From Bacteroidales bacterium (GTDB taxonomy: Bacteria; Bacteroidota; Bacteroidia; Bacteroidales; Muribaculaceae), in the NCBI GenBank assembly GCA_900770215.1, contig CAAGJW010000045.1, positions 1-8,511 of the forward strand: a stretch of 8,511 nucleotides of DNA, written 5' to 3'. Made by a program: the position numbers and the translations under genes. The first letter of the stretch is position 1. Each line of letters starts with the position of its first letter. Below the pieces are notes generated by a model. That model saw nothing but the letters and a program-made list of their open reading frames with translations, ran no database searches and had not been told where the DNA came from. This document shows, piece by piece, positions 1-7,117 of this stretch.

Positions 1-182
1 GCTTCGGCTATTTTTATCATCTCATCGTATGCCTCGGCCTTGATCTCGGCCTGCAGCAGCTTGGCCTCCAGTTCCTTGACCCTCTTCTTGAGCGCTTTGT
101 TCTGTTCGCTCTGCGGCTGGGCTTCCGGCTTTACTTTTCGCTTTCTCATGACTGTTCCTTTGGAGATTCTTCCTTTTTCCAT
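1..182 (-). CDS. IS3-family transposase OrfA, partial
   Basis: The minus-strand frame from the ATG at 182 runs open off the left edge of the window (60 codons visible). It encodes a Lys/Arg-rich start (MEKGRISKGTVMRKRK), then a leucine-heptad helix (LKKRVKELEAKLLQAEIKAE) ending in AYDEMIKIAE. That coiled coil followed by an AY..MI.IAE segment is characteristic of the C-terminal part of IS3-family OrfA proteins in Bacteroidetes, where it mediates multimerisation before the frameshift into OrfB. The usual N-terminal helix-turn-helix is not visible before the ATG, although the frame stays open upstream without transposase-like sequence. The gene may therefore be 5'-truncated, or its HTH may have been lost. 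A second minus frame (22-210) and a plus frame over the same bases are shadows. The family call rests on pattern recognition of a short piece. Confidence 0.55.
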   Translation of the reverse strand, partial: MEKGRISKGTVMRKRKVKPEAQPQSEQNKALKKRVKELEAKLLQAEIKAEAYDEMIKIAE

Positions 183-263
183 TGCAAAAAGACTCAAGAG
201 TACACACCAAGCCCGAACGAAATAATCATGACAGCAGTGAAGAAGAAAACAAGAAAAAAACAC

Positions 264-271
264 TAAATTTG
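264..271 (+). promoter_or_regulatory. -7 element (TAnnTTTG) of the Nramp gene
   Basis: TAAATTTG at 264-271 matches the Bacteroidetes -7 consensus TAnnTTTG exactly. Only four bases separate it from the ATG at 276. No good -33 TTTG is seen about 20 bp upstream. In this phylum transcription starts a few bases after the element, so the transcript would begin at or next to the start codon. Confidence 0.5.
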
Positions 272-275
272 CAAC

Positions 276-1538
276 ATGATGAAAAATATAATAGCAGAAC
301 TGAAATGCAAGACCCACCCGCACGTGCTGGGCGGCCTCGACATCTTGCGCAACATAGGCCCCGGGCTGCTGGTGACCGTGGGCTTTATCGACCCAGGCAA
401 CTGGGCAAGCAACTTTGCAGCCGGCTCCGAGTATGGCTACACCCTGCTGTGGGTAGTGACCCTGTCGACCATCATGCTCATCGCCTTGCAGCACAACGTG
501 GCCCACTTGGGCATCGTCACAGGCTTGTGCCTGAGCGAAGCTGCCGTGAAGTTTTCACCACGCTGGGTGGGCAGGCCCATTGTGATCACGGCAGTGCTGT
601 CGAGCATATCGACCTCGCTGGCCGAGATACTGGGCGGAGCCATTGCCTTGCAGATGCTATTCGGCATTCCCATCGTGTGGGGGTCGATACTCACTGTGGC
701 GGCGGTGCTGATACTGCTATTCACCAACTCCTATAAGAAAATAGAGCGTGCCATCATCTTCTTTGTGTCGATGATAGGGCTCTCGTTTATCTACGAGCTG
801 TTTTTGGTCAATACCGACTGGGTGGCGGCCACCCGCAGTGCCTTTGTGCCAAGCATCCCGCAGGGCTCGCTGCTCATCGTGATGAGCGTGCTGGGTGCCG
901 TGGTGATGCCCCACAACCTGTTTCTGCACAGCGAGGTGGTGCAGAGCCGCGAGATACAGAAGCAAGGCGATGAGCGCATAAGGCAAATGCTGAAATATGA
1001 GTTTGCCGACACGTTGTTCTCAATGCTCGTGGGCTGGGCCATCAACTCGGCCATGATATTGCTGGCTGCCACCACCTTCTACAGCCAGGGCACTCACGTG
1101 GAGGAGCTGGGCCAGGCGCAATCGATGTTGCAGCCGCTGCTGGGCAGCAACGCCGCCACCATCTTTGCCGTGGCCCTGCTGCTGGCCGGCATCTCGAGCA
1201 CCATAACGAGCGGCATGGCGGCAGGCAGTATCTTTGCGGGGCTCTTCGGCGAGTCTTACAACGCCCACGACACCCACTCGGTGTTGGGCATACTCATCTC
1301 GCTGGGCGTGTCGCTGGTCATCATCTTTGCCATAAGCAACCCCTTCCAAGGGCTGCTCTACTCGCAGATGGCGCTGAGCGTGCAACTGCCGTTCACCGTG
1401 TTTCTGCAAGTGAGCCTCACCTCGTCGAAGAAAGTGATGGGAAAATATGTGAACCGCCCGATCAACACCATATTTCTCTATTCGCTGGCAGCCATCGTGA
1501 CGGTGCTCAACATTGCCTTGTTTGTCGAGAGCCTGTAG
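276..1538 (+). CDS. mntH: Nramp-family divalent metal (Mn2+/Fe2+) transporter
   Basis: A 420-residue inner-membrane protein that imports divalent metals (typically Mn2+ or Fe2+) with protons. TM1 carries the Nramp signature DPGN (residues 39-42, within GFIDPGNWASN), whose Asp and Asn coordinate metal. TM6 carries AxxMPH (Ala208, Met211-Pro-His213, within MPHNLFLHS); the Met is the soft ligand that favours Mn/Fe/Cd over Mg/Ca. About eleven hydrophobic segments follow the LeuT-like fold, and the length is normal for bacterial MntH. The start is ATGATG at 276/279, directly behind a -7 element. The gene is monocistronic and converges on the gene at 1551-2732. No MntR or Fur operator could be identified with confidence. 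The family is secure; the symbol and exact metal are inferred. Confidence 0.93.
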   Translation: MMKNIIAELKCKTHPHVLGGLDILRNIGPGLLVTVGFIDPGNWASNFAAGSEYGYTLLWVVTLSTIMLIALQHNVAHLGIVTGLCLSEAAVKFSPRWVGRPIVITAVLSSISTSLAEILGGAIALQMLFGIPIVWGSILTVAAVLILLFTNSYKKIERAIIFFVSMIGLSFIYELFLVNTDWVAATRSAFVPSIPQGSLLIVMSVLGAVVMPHNLFLHSEVVQSREIQKQGDERIRQMLKYEFADTLFSMLVGWAINSAMILLAATTFYSQGTHVEELGQAQSMLQPLLGSNAATIFAVALLLAGISSTITSGMAAGSIFAGLFGESYNAHDTHSVLGILISLGVSLVIIFAISNPFQGLLYSQMALSVQLPFTVFLQVSLTSSKKVMGKYVNRPINTIFLYSLAAIVTVLNIALFVESL

Positions 1539-1550
1539 CCAAACGGTGTG

Positions 1551-2732
1551 TCATTGCCGTTGCTTGTTGCGGTCCTCCAGGCCCTTGTTGTAGAGTTGCT
1601 TCAAGCCGTCGACCAACTGGTCGCGGCTCTTGCCATAGTCGGCAATGAGCTTTTCCAAGCTATCCACCTTGCCGATGTAAGGGGCATTGGCTTTGTAGAA
1701 ATTGAGTAAGTCGACCATTGCGGTACCATACATGTCCCACGAGAAGTCCTTTTCACCACTTTGCAGAGCATAGCGGCAGCATCCCGCCAAGAAAGCAGGC
1801 AGCAAGGCGATGTGCTGTTGCTCGTTGCCCAAGTTGGGGAGCGATGAGCTGATTTCGATGCTCACTTCATCGGTGGCGAAGGCCCATTGCGCAATCAGGC
1901 TGGCGGCATCGGCCATGCGGTCGGCCGTGATATAGTGGCTCAAGTAGTAGTCGCAAGCGCGCAGTGTTGCCCAGCGGTAGCGCCCGGCCTCTCGGGGCGA
2001 GTCCATCTTCACTGTAGCAGGAATGTCGAGCACATCGCCATCGGAGTCCTGGCTCTCCTTGCGCAGGCGGGTGATAGTGGCATCGGTTTGCTCGGCTTTC
2101 TCCTTGTCGCCGTTGTCGGCAAAAAACTTAGACAGGTATTGCAGCTCGTCGATGTAGGTGTCGGAGTGCTCACCGTAGATGTCGCTCATGAGCTTGAGTG
2201 CGCGCAGTTCGCAGACAATGGCCATGGAATTGCGACCCACAGCGTTGTAGTTTTCGGCGGCATGCACCAGAATGAGCGACTCGTCGACATAGCTGCCGGG
2301 CAAGTCGGGCACCGAGTTGACGATAGCGAGGGCCTTCTCGCTGTACTGCACAGCCTCTTGAGCACGCTTGGCCCGCGCCAGGTAGACCGACACATTGTCG
2401 GCGATGATGGCGTAATCCATGTTTTGGGTGCCCGCCGCGCGGCCATAGATGTACAGAGCCTGCTTGCCCACAGCGGCGGCCGAGTCGGCAAGTGCCTCAT
2501 GCGAGAGGCAACATGCAATCTGCACAAGCGAGAAGGCATGGAGCGAGTCGTTGTCGCCTGGCTTGAGGCTGGCGATGAGTTGCTGGCGCGTCTTCACAGC
2601 GTCGACATAGTGCTTGCTGGCAAATTGCTGGTTGGCAATGCTGTCGAGGAGCAACACATCGTCGCGCAAGGGGGCGGCAACCGTGATGAGCGACACAAGA
2701 AGAAGAAGGACTAAGGTCGAGAAGGGTTTCAT
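1551..2732 (-). CDS. secreted TPR-like helical-repeat protein, function unknown
   Basis: A 393-residue protein with a clear signal peptide (MKPFSTLVLLLLVSLITVAA), hence periplasmic or surface-exposed. No lipobox Cys is seen at the expected cleavage point. Residues about 25-230 are amphipathic helix pairs of tetratricopeptide type: A..Y.EA...KAL and ALADSAAAVGKQALYIYG-like units, with recurring Tyr-Gly-x-x-(S/T) stretches such as IYGEHSDTY that are common in Bacteroidetes TPR proteins tracking sequential units. The C-terminal 150 residues are helical and not recognised. No catalytic motif is visible, so a scaffold or protein-binding role is only inferred. It has its own promoter (2776-2807, minus) and a leader of roughly 37 nt, and ends 12 bp from the Nramp stop codon on the opposite strand. 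The long plus-strand frame at 1887-2714 is its antisense shadow. Confidence 0.8.
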   Translation of the reverse strand: MKPFSTLVLLLLVSLITVAAPLRDDVLLLDSIANQQFASKHYVDAVKTRQQLIASLKPGDNDSLHAFSLVQIACCLSHEALADSAAAVGKQALYIYGRAAGTQNMDYAIIADNVSVYLARAKRAQEAVQYSEKALAIVNSVPDLPGSYVDESLILVHAAENYNAVGRNSMAIVCELRALKLMSDIYGEHSDTYIDELQYLSKFFADNGDKEKAEQTDATITRLRKESQDSDGDVLDIPATVKMDSPREAGRYRWATLRACDYYLSHYITADRMADAASLIAQWAFATDEVSIEISSSLPNLGNEQQHIALLPAFLAGCCRYALQSGEKDFSWDMYGTAMVDLLNFYKANAPYIGKVDSLEKLIADYGKSRDQLVDGLKQLYNKGLEDRNKQRQ

Positions 2733-2775
2733 TGTCGTTGTCGTTTAAAAAAAAGACGCATGATTACGTTTAGAG

Positions 2776-2807
2776 CAAAACTATAAAATTTAGTTAAAAT
2801 TTGCAAG
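2776..2807 (-). promoter_or_regulatory. Bacteroidetes-type promoter of the TPR-like gene
   Basis: Read on the minus strand, CTTG (2807-2804) is followed after 20 bp by TAGTTTTG (2783-2776), an exact TAnnTTTG -7 element at the usual -33/-7 spacing. Transcription would start near 2770, giving a short leader before the ATG at 2732. Confidence 0.6.
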
Positions 2808-2844
2808 AATTAGGAGGAAAAACCAGCAACAATTTAATTTTTTG

Positions 2845-2852
2845 TATTTTTG
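2845..2852 (+). promoter_or_regulatory. -7 element upstream of the His/Cys protein and TonB receptor
   Basis: TATTTTTG at 2845-2852 matches TAnnTTTG. No convincing -33 is seen at 19-20 bp upstream. It lies in an AT-rich stretch between the divergent genes, about 60 bp before the frame of the small secreted protein. No other such element was found in 3241-3336 before the receptor, so it plausibly drives both genes. Confidence 0.4.
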
Positions 2853-2913
2853 CAAGCAACAATCGTCACTTCGGCGAAAGAAAAAGTGAAGATAACAAGC
2901 TGAACGACCTATC

Positions 2914-3240
2914 ATAAAACAAACGCGACATAAACGGCAAGTAGCGATAGCCTTACTGGTTATCCTGCTCAACTTTGTGGCCGTGAAGTCGGGTCACGTC
3001 ATCTTTGAGCGCCAGCTGCGCGGCATCGTGACCGAGCACACTGGCACACCAGCCGAGAGCTCAGTGGGAGGCGACAATTGCGTCGTGTGCCAATTTGTGC
3101 TCTCAAGCAGTGTTGCGCCTTGCGAGGCGACACCTGCAGTAGCGATACTGGTGCTGTTTATTGCCACCCCTGCAATCGTGTCGAAGAATCGCCAGGGGAG
3201 CATCAACCTTAAAACACCGCGTGCACCGCCACGCCTGTGA
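2914..3240 (+). CDS. small secreted His/Cys metal-related protein with unusual start
   Basis: The frame is open from 2896 to the TGA at 3240. Its N-terminal part reads as a signal peptide: a basic n-region (KQTRHKRQ) followed by the hydrophobic VAIALLVILLNFVAV. Next come a conserved-looking His (SGHVIFERQL), a CxxC (NCVVCQF), a second short hydrophobic stretch (AVAILVLFIA) and a C-terminal RAPP. A leader, His...CxxC and terminal R(A/G)PP resemble the small periplasmic DUF2946-type proteins that accompany metal-related TonB receptors; this assignment is from memory of the pattern. No ATG, GTG or TTG precedes the leader in frame. The first standard start is GTG at 2977, which would delete the signal peptide. 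The ATA at 2914 sits where an ATG would be expected, so the gene may use a rare start, be a start-codon mutant, or contain a sequencing error. It lies 96 bp upstream of the receptor on the same strand. Confidence 0.55.
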   Translation: MKQTRHKRQVAIALLVILLNFVAVKSGHVIFERQLRGIVTEHTGTPAESSVGGDNCVVCQFVLSSSVAPCEATPAVAILVLFIATPAIVSKNRQGSINLKTPRAPPRL

Positions 3241-3336
3241 ATGTCGTGCTACAGCTGTCGACACACTGGGTCGCCATTGGCCCGGTGAGGAAACATCCAT
3301 CATCTCAACACATTACATTCACAAGATTTATCATCA

Positions 3337-5724
3337 ATGAAACACATCATCATGGTGGCTTCGTTGCTGTGCTGTGTCATGGCAATGAACGCAACCGCCA
3401 CAAGCAATAACAACAACGAGACATCGCTCCAGGGTTATGTGACCGATGCCGCGGGCGGCGACACGCTCATAGGTGTAACTGTCGCGCTACCCGAGTTGAA
3501 CATAACTACAACCACCGACGCTGGCGGGCACTACAGCTTCAAGGGACTGCCCCGGCTCACCACGGCAATACAAGTGAGCTACCTGGGGCACGAAAGCATC
3601 TCGCAAGAGGTGGACCTGGCCACCGCCGGCCGCCTCGACTTTGTGCTGAAAGAAAACTCGGCCATGCTCAAGGAAGTGGTCGTGACCGGCCTCACTGGCA
3701 ACGTGCTCAGGAAGAACTCCCCCACCCCCGTGAGCGTGCTCACTGCCAGGGAAATGCAAGGGGCAATATCGACCAACATCATCGATGCCGTTGCCCACGA
3801 GCCCGGCGTGGCCCAAGTGACCACAGGCAGCGGCATCTCAAAGCCGGTGATACGCGGCATGGGCTACAACCGCGTGGTGGTGGTGAACGACGGCGTGAGA
3901 CAAGAGGGACAGCAATGGGGCGATGAGCATGGCATCGAGATCGACCCGCAATCGGTGTCGAGTATCGAGATACTGAAAGGCCCTGCCAGCCTCATGTATG
4001 GCAGCGACGCTCTGGCCGGCGTGCTCATCATGCACAACGACCCCGTGCTGAGCGAGGGGCGGCTGCAGGCCAACGTGGCCTCGCAATACCAAACCAACAA
4101 CGGGCTGCTGGGCTACTCTCTCAACATGGCAGGCAACCATAGCGGCATGGTGTGGAATGCACGCTACAGCCAGAAGCTGGCTCATGCCTACAAAAACAGC
4201 TATGACGGCTATGTGCAAAACTCACAGTTGCGCGAGGATGCCTTCAACGGGTTGCTCGGGCTGAACAAGAGCTGGGGATACTCGCACCTCACTTTCACCT
4301 ACTATCACTTGAAACCTGGCATTGTCGAGGGCGACCGCGACGAGACCACGGGCCAATTCACGCGGCCGGCGATCGTCGACGGCCAGGAGACCGAGGTGAT
4401 AGCCACGAGTCACGACTTCCACAGCTACCAGCCCAGCCTGCCCTACCAGCAGATACACCACTACAAGGCAGTGCTCGACAACGTGGTGTACATGCCCAAA
4501 GGCAAGATCGCAGCAATCGTGGGCTACCAGCGCAATCGCCGTCAAGAATATGAGGAGGCAGCCACCCCCCGCCAGCCAGGCCTCGACCTGCTGCTGCACA
4601 CAGTGAACTACAATGTGAGCTACCTGTCGCAACAGTCAAAGAGCTGGAAATTCTCGGCCGGAGCCAATGGCATGTACCAGCACTCGCTCAACAAGGGCGA
4701 CGAGTTTCTCGTGCCAGCCTACGACCTATTTGACCTGGGCATCTTTGCCACCAGCAGCTACGACAGCGGGAGTTTTCACTGGAACGGCGGCTTGAGATGG
4801 GACAACCGGCATGTGCATGCCCACCGCTTGACCGATGACGGCGAGGTGCGGTTTTCCGAGTTCACGCGCAATCTGGGCGGAGTCACCGGCAGCATCGGCA
4901 TCGTGTACAACATCAACGGCAAGATGAACCTCAGAGCAAATGCAGCACGCGGCTTCCGCGCTCCCAACATCAGCGAGCTGGGCTCCAACGGAGTGCACGA
5001 GGGCACCTTGCGCTATGAGAAAGGCAACTCGATGCTCAAGCCCGAGTTCAGCTGGCAGTTTGACTTGAGCTATGATTTCTCGTCGACCGTGATATCGATG
5101 CAGCTCAACCTGTTTATCAACCGCATCGACAACTACATCTTCGCCCATAAAATGACCGATGCCGTGGGCAATGAGGTGCTCACCGACGGCTATGCCACCT
5201 ACCAGTACACCGCAGGCAATGCCCGGCTCATGGGCGGCGAGGCGGTGGTCGACATCCATCCCGTCGACAGGTTGCATTTTGCCAACAGCTTCTCGATGGT
5301 CGATGCCGTGCAGCTGCACCAGCATGGGCAATTCAGGCACCTGCCCTATATACCCGCCCACCGCTGGATATCGCAGCTCAAGTATGACATCGTGCATGAT
5401 GGCTGCTTCATCTCCAACACCTATGCAGCCATAGAGATTGACTGTAATTTCAAGCAAAATCACTTCTACGGGGCCTACGGCACCGAGACAGCCACACCCG
5501 CCTACACGCTGCTCAACGCCTCGGCAGGTACCGATATCTTGTGGCACGGCAAGCGGGTGGCCTCGGTCTACATCACTGGCAACAACTTGACCAACAAAGC
5601 TTATCAAAGCCACTTGAGTCGCTTGAAATATGCCGACAAGAACCAAGCCACAGGGCGCACCGGCGTGTACAACATGGGGCGCAACCTGGGCTTCAAGCTC
5701 ATCGTGCCCATCGACATCAAGTAG
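3337..5724 (+). CDS. TonB-dependent outer membrane receptor, metal/heme-type
   Basis: A 795-residue outer-membrane transporter energised by TonB-ExbBD. Order of parts: signal peptide (about 1-22); carboxypeptidase-regulatory-like domain (about 30-110, LQGYVTDAAGG...GVTV); linker with EVVVTG (113-118), a TonB-box-like strand; plug domain (about 124-235) with KPVIRGMGYNRVVVVNDGVR, QWGDEHG (193-199) and ILKGPASLMYGSDALAGV; then a 22-strand-type barrel to the end. The IRG.G..RV..L/VNDG plug signature groups it with the ZnuD/CirA/heme-type receptors rather than the SusC glycan importers (no SusD follows, and it is shorter). The upstream His/Cys small protein supports a metal or metal-chelate substrate, by inference. 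The C-terminus ends IVPIDIK, without the usual terminal aromatic residue. A strong hairpin follows at 5800-5839. A large minus-strand frame (4726-5796) is a shadow. Confidence 0.9.
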   Translation: MKHIIMVASLLCCVMAMNATATSNNNNETSLQGYVTDAAGGDTLIGVTVALPELNITTTTDAGGHYSFKGLPRLTTAIQVSYLGHESISQEVDLATAGRLDFVLKENSAMLKEVVVTGLTGNVLRKNSPTPVSVLTAREMQGAISTNIIDAVAHEPGVAQVTTGSGISKPVIRGMGYNRVVVVNDGVRQEGQQWGDEHGIEIDPQSVSSIEILKGPASLMYGSDALAGVLIMHNDPVLSEGRLQANVASQYQTNNGLLGYSLNMAGNHSGMVWNARYSQKLAHAYKNSYDGYVQNSQLREDAFNGLLGLNKSWGYSHLTFTYYHLKPGIVEGDRDETTGQFTRPAIVDGQETEVIATSHDFHSYQPSLPYQQIHHYKAVLDNVVYMPKGKIAAIVGYQRNRRQEYEEAATPRQPGLDLLLHTVNYNVSYLSQQSKSWKFSAGANGMYQHSLNKGDEFLVPAYDLFDLGIFATSSYDSGSFHWNGGLRWDNRHVHAHRLTDDGEVRFSEFTRNLGGVTGSIGIVYNINGKMNLRANAARGFRAPNISELGSNGVHEGTLRYEKGNSMLKPEFSWQFDLSYDFSSTVISMQLNLFINRIDNYIFAHKMTDAVGNEVLTDGYATYQYTAGNARLMGGEAVVDIHPVDRLHFANSFSMVDAVQLHQHGQFRHLPYIPAHRWISQLKYDIVHDGCFISNTYAAIEIDCNFKQNHFYGAYGTETATPAYTLLNASAGTDILWHGKRVASVYITGNNLTNKAYQSHLSRLKYADKNQATGRTGVYNMGRNLGFKLIVPIDIK

Positions 5725-5799
5725 CACTGAGGGGAGTAACGGCGACCTGCCTGCAAGTGTCGAGGGCACTCCCTGCGAGGCGATGCTGCCTTGCAACTA

Positions 5800-5839
5800 C
5801 AAGAAAATCTCGCGGAGGCTCTACCGCGAGATTTTCTTG
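5800..5839. terminator. bidirectional terminator hairpin
   Basis: A perfect 16-bp inverted repeat (caagaaaatctcgcgg / ccgcgagattttcttg) with an 8-nt loop (5816-5823). The GC-rich inner stem and A-rich/T-rich outer stem give a U-rich 3' arm on either strand. It lies between the receptor stop (5724) and the stop of the facing acyltransferase (5883), as expected for a shared terminator of convergent genes. Confidence 0.85.
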
Positions 5840-5882
5840 CATTAACAAGCCAGCCCCATGTTGCCGCAAGAGGTTACATTTA

Positions 5883-6812
5883 TCACCTTAGTATTTTCCT
5901 TTTTCCCAACAAATAGGAAAGGTGTGACCAGTCCAGCACTTTGGCAATACAGATGCTGCCCGTGACGCCAATCACAATTGTGAGCATTGCATGCAAAATT
6001 CCAGTAGGGTCAAATTTAAAGGCAGGTGAAATAAACTTAGACAACATTGTGAACAGTGGATGGAAAATATAAATGGGGAAAGTGTTTCTACCTATATACT
6101 CGATCACGGCCTTGGTGCGTGCTTTAAAAAAATGGATGAAATAGGACGAAAAAGACAAGAAAGAGAACACGCACACCAAAACTGATATTGTGCCCCAAGC
6201 ATGAAAACGTGGATGCACAACCAATAGACCGAAAGGCAGCAGTGGCCACAAACTGTTGACGTACACGCGCGAGAAATCTTTGCAGTATTGCCTTATTCCC
6301 ACTCCCACAAAATAGTAGAAGGCTGCCTCGATGCTTAAAAAAGGCGTAAACAATGCAGTGATGATAAGCAAAGCTGCAAATATGGAATACCTTGCCGTGA
6401 TATCGATTTTGTGTGAGATATGGAACGCAAGGTAATATATGACCCCGCACACAATCATTACATGCAAAAACCAATAAGGGCCTATCGACCTAATGCATAT
6501 TATATCCAGCATCGTAGATAGATTGAAAGCTTCAATTCCATCCCTAACGGGTAGATATAAAGACAGTACGGCATATCCTGTCACGCAAATCACATACGGA
6601 AGCAATATTTGCCCTATATAACGTAGAAATTCTCCAATCGTCTTGTTGATATTTACCAAATACCCCGTTATCACCAAAAAGGTGGGCATCATAAAAGACA
6701 AAATAGCGCTCTTTGCCAATGGATTTATATTGCCAAAGTTGACTATGTGCACGAGGATAACCAAACATATTAAGATGGCTCTAAAGAAATCAATGTCTTT
6801 ACTGTATTTCAT
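5883..6812 (-). CDS. acyltransferase family 3 (AT3) membrane protein
   Basis: A 309-residue polytopic membrane protein with about ten hydrophobic helices. The N-terminus KDIDFFRAILICLVILVHIV carries the AT3 hallmark R-x10-H (Arg11 and His22) preceded by Asp8. A second typical segment is SIGPYWFLHVMIVCG near residue 110-125, matching the GP.WFL motif of the family. Such enzymes transfer acetyl, succinyl or other acyl groups from the cytoplasm to cell-envelope sugars (O-antigen, capsule, exopolysaccharide, peptidoglycan); the acceptor cannot be told here and no glycan genes adjoin it. Length is slightly below the usual 330-370 residues, but both ends look natural. The gene is markedly AT-richer than its neighbours, with AT-rich flanking DNA to about 7080, which suggests horizontal acquisition. 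It has its own promoter (6862-6892) and no Shine-Dalgarno. Confidence 0.85.
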   Translation of the reverse strand: MKYSKDIDFFRAILICLVILVHIVNFGNINPLAKSAILSFMMPTFLVITGYLVNINKTIGEFLRYIGQILLPYVICVTGYAVLSLYLPVRDGIEAFNLSTMLDIICIRSIGPYWFLHVMIVCGVIYYLAFHISHKIDITARYSIFAALLIITALFTPFLSIEAAFYYFVGVGIRQYCKDFSRVYVNSLWPLLPFGLLVVHPRFHAWGTISVLVCVFSFLSFSSYFIHFFKARTKAVIEYIGRNTFPIYIFHPLFTMLSKFISPAFKFDPTGILHAMLTIVIGVTGSICIAKVLDWSHLSYLLGKRKILR

Positions 6813-6861
6813 ATTTTATCTAGAAGGCAACCGCTTAGGGATTGGGGTTGATTTAACTGTG

Positions 6862-6892
6862 CGAATGTAGCCATTTTTTTCAACACCTCCAA
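6862..6892 (-). promoter_or_regulatory. putative promoter of the AT3 acyltransferase gene
   Basis: On the minus strand TTG (6892-6890), 20 bp, then TACATTCG (6869-6862), a TAnnTTTG -7 element with one mismatch. The spacing is the same as in the promoter at 2776-2807. Transcription would start near 6856, leaving a leader of about 44 nt. Confidence 0.4.
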
Positions 6893-7117
6893 CACGTGCG
6901 TAAACTTATACGCCTTCCAAACAAAAACAATCATTTGCACAACATCCTGATTATAAATGGAGTAGACTTTTAAAACAACAATGAGAAGCTATAATGATCG
7001 CTCATCACAGCTGCTCACTAAGAAAAAAGACCTTCATCGACATCGTCATTATTGCAGCAATTAATGAAGAGAATATCTAAAGTAGTTCCCGTTGGCAGCC
7101 TGCGCCGCCAGCGACCG
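6893..7117. other. AT-rich intergenic region without recognised gene
   Basis: About 225 bases upstream of the acyltransferase promoter and downstream of the TolC remnant. It is AT-rich like the acyltransferase gene and then changes sharply to GC-rich sequence near 7090. No ORF with protein-like content, tRNA or clear hairpin was seen. The composition break near 7085-7095 may mark the edge of the acquired segment. Confidence 0.4.

Noticed and set aside
221..232. Possible Fur/MntR-type half site (ATAATCATGA) upstream of the Nramp gene
   Set aside because: Only a half site is present, with no inverted partner. AT-rich matches of this size are expected by chance.
182..736. Plus frame overlapping the start of the Nramp gene
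   Set aside because: Translation is Arg/His-rich and shows no family features. The overlapping frame at 276-1538 has all Nramp motifs.
1887..2714. Long plus-strand frame (275 codons) opposite the TPR-like gene
   Set aside because: Antisense shadow. The minus-strand protein has a signal peptide, a promoter and regular helical repeats, whereas this frame has low-complexity Val/Gly/His content.
3241..3288. Tiny ORF MSCYSCRHTGSPLAR directly after the small His/Cys protein
   Set aside because: Only 15 codons and no supporting context. The CxxC-like pattern is intriguing but cannot be distinguished from chance.
4726..5796. Long minus-strand frame (356 codons) opposite the TonB receptor gene
   Set aside because: It lies entirely antisense to strongly conserved receptor sequence, has no recognisable domain, and is explained by the GC-biased third codon positions of the real gene.
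6988..6996. TATAAT-like box on the plus strand in the AT-rich spacer
   Set aside because: Bacteroidetes promoters use TAnnTTTG rather than TATAAT, there is no -33 partner, and no plus-strand gene follows.
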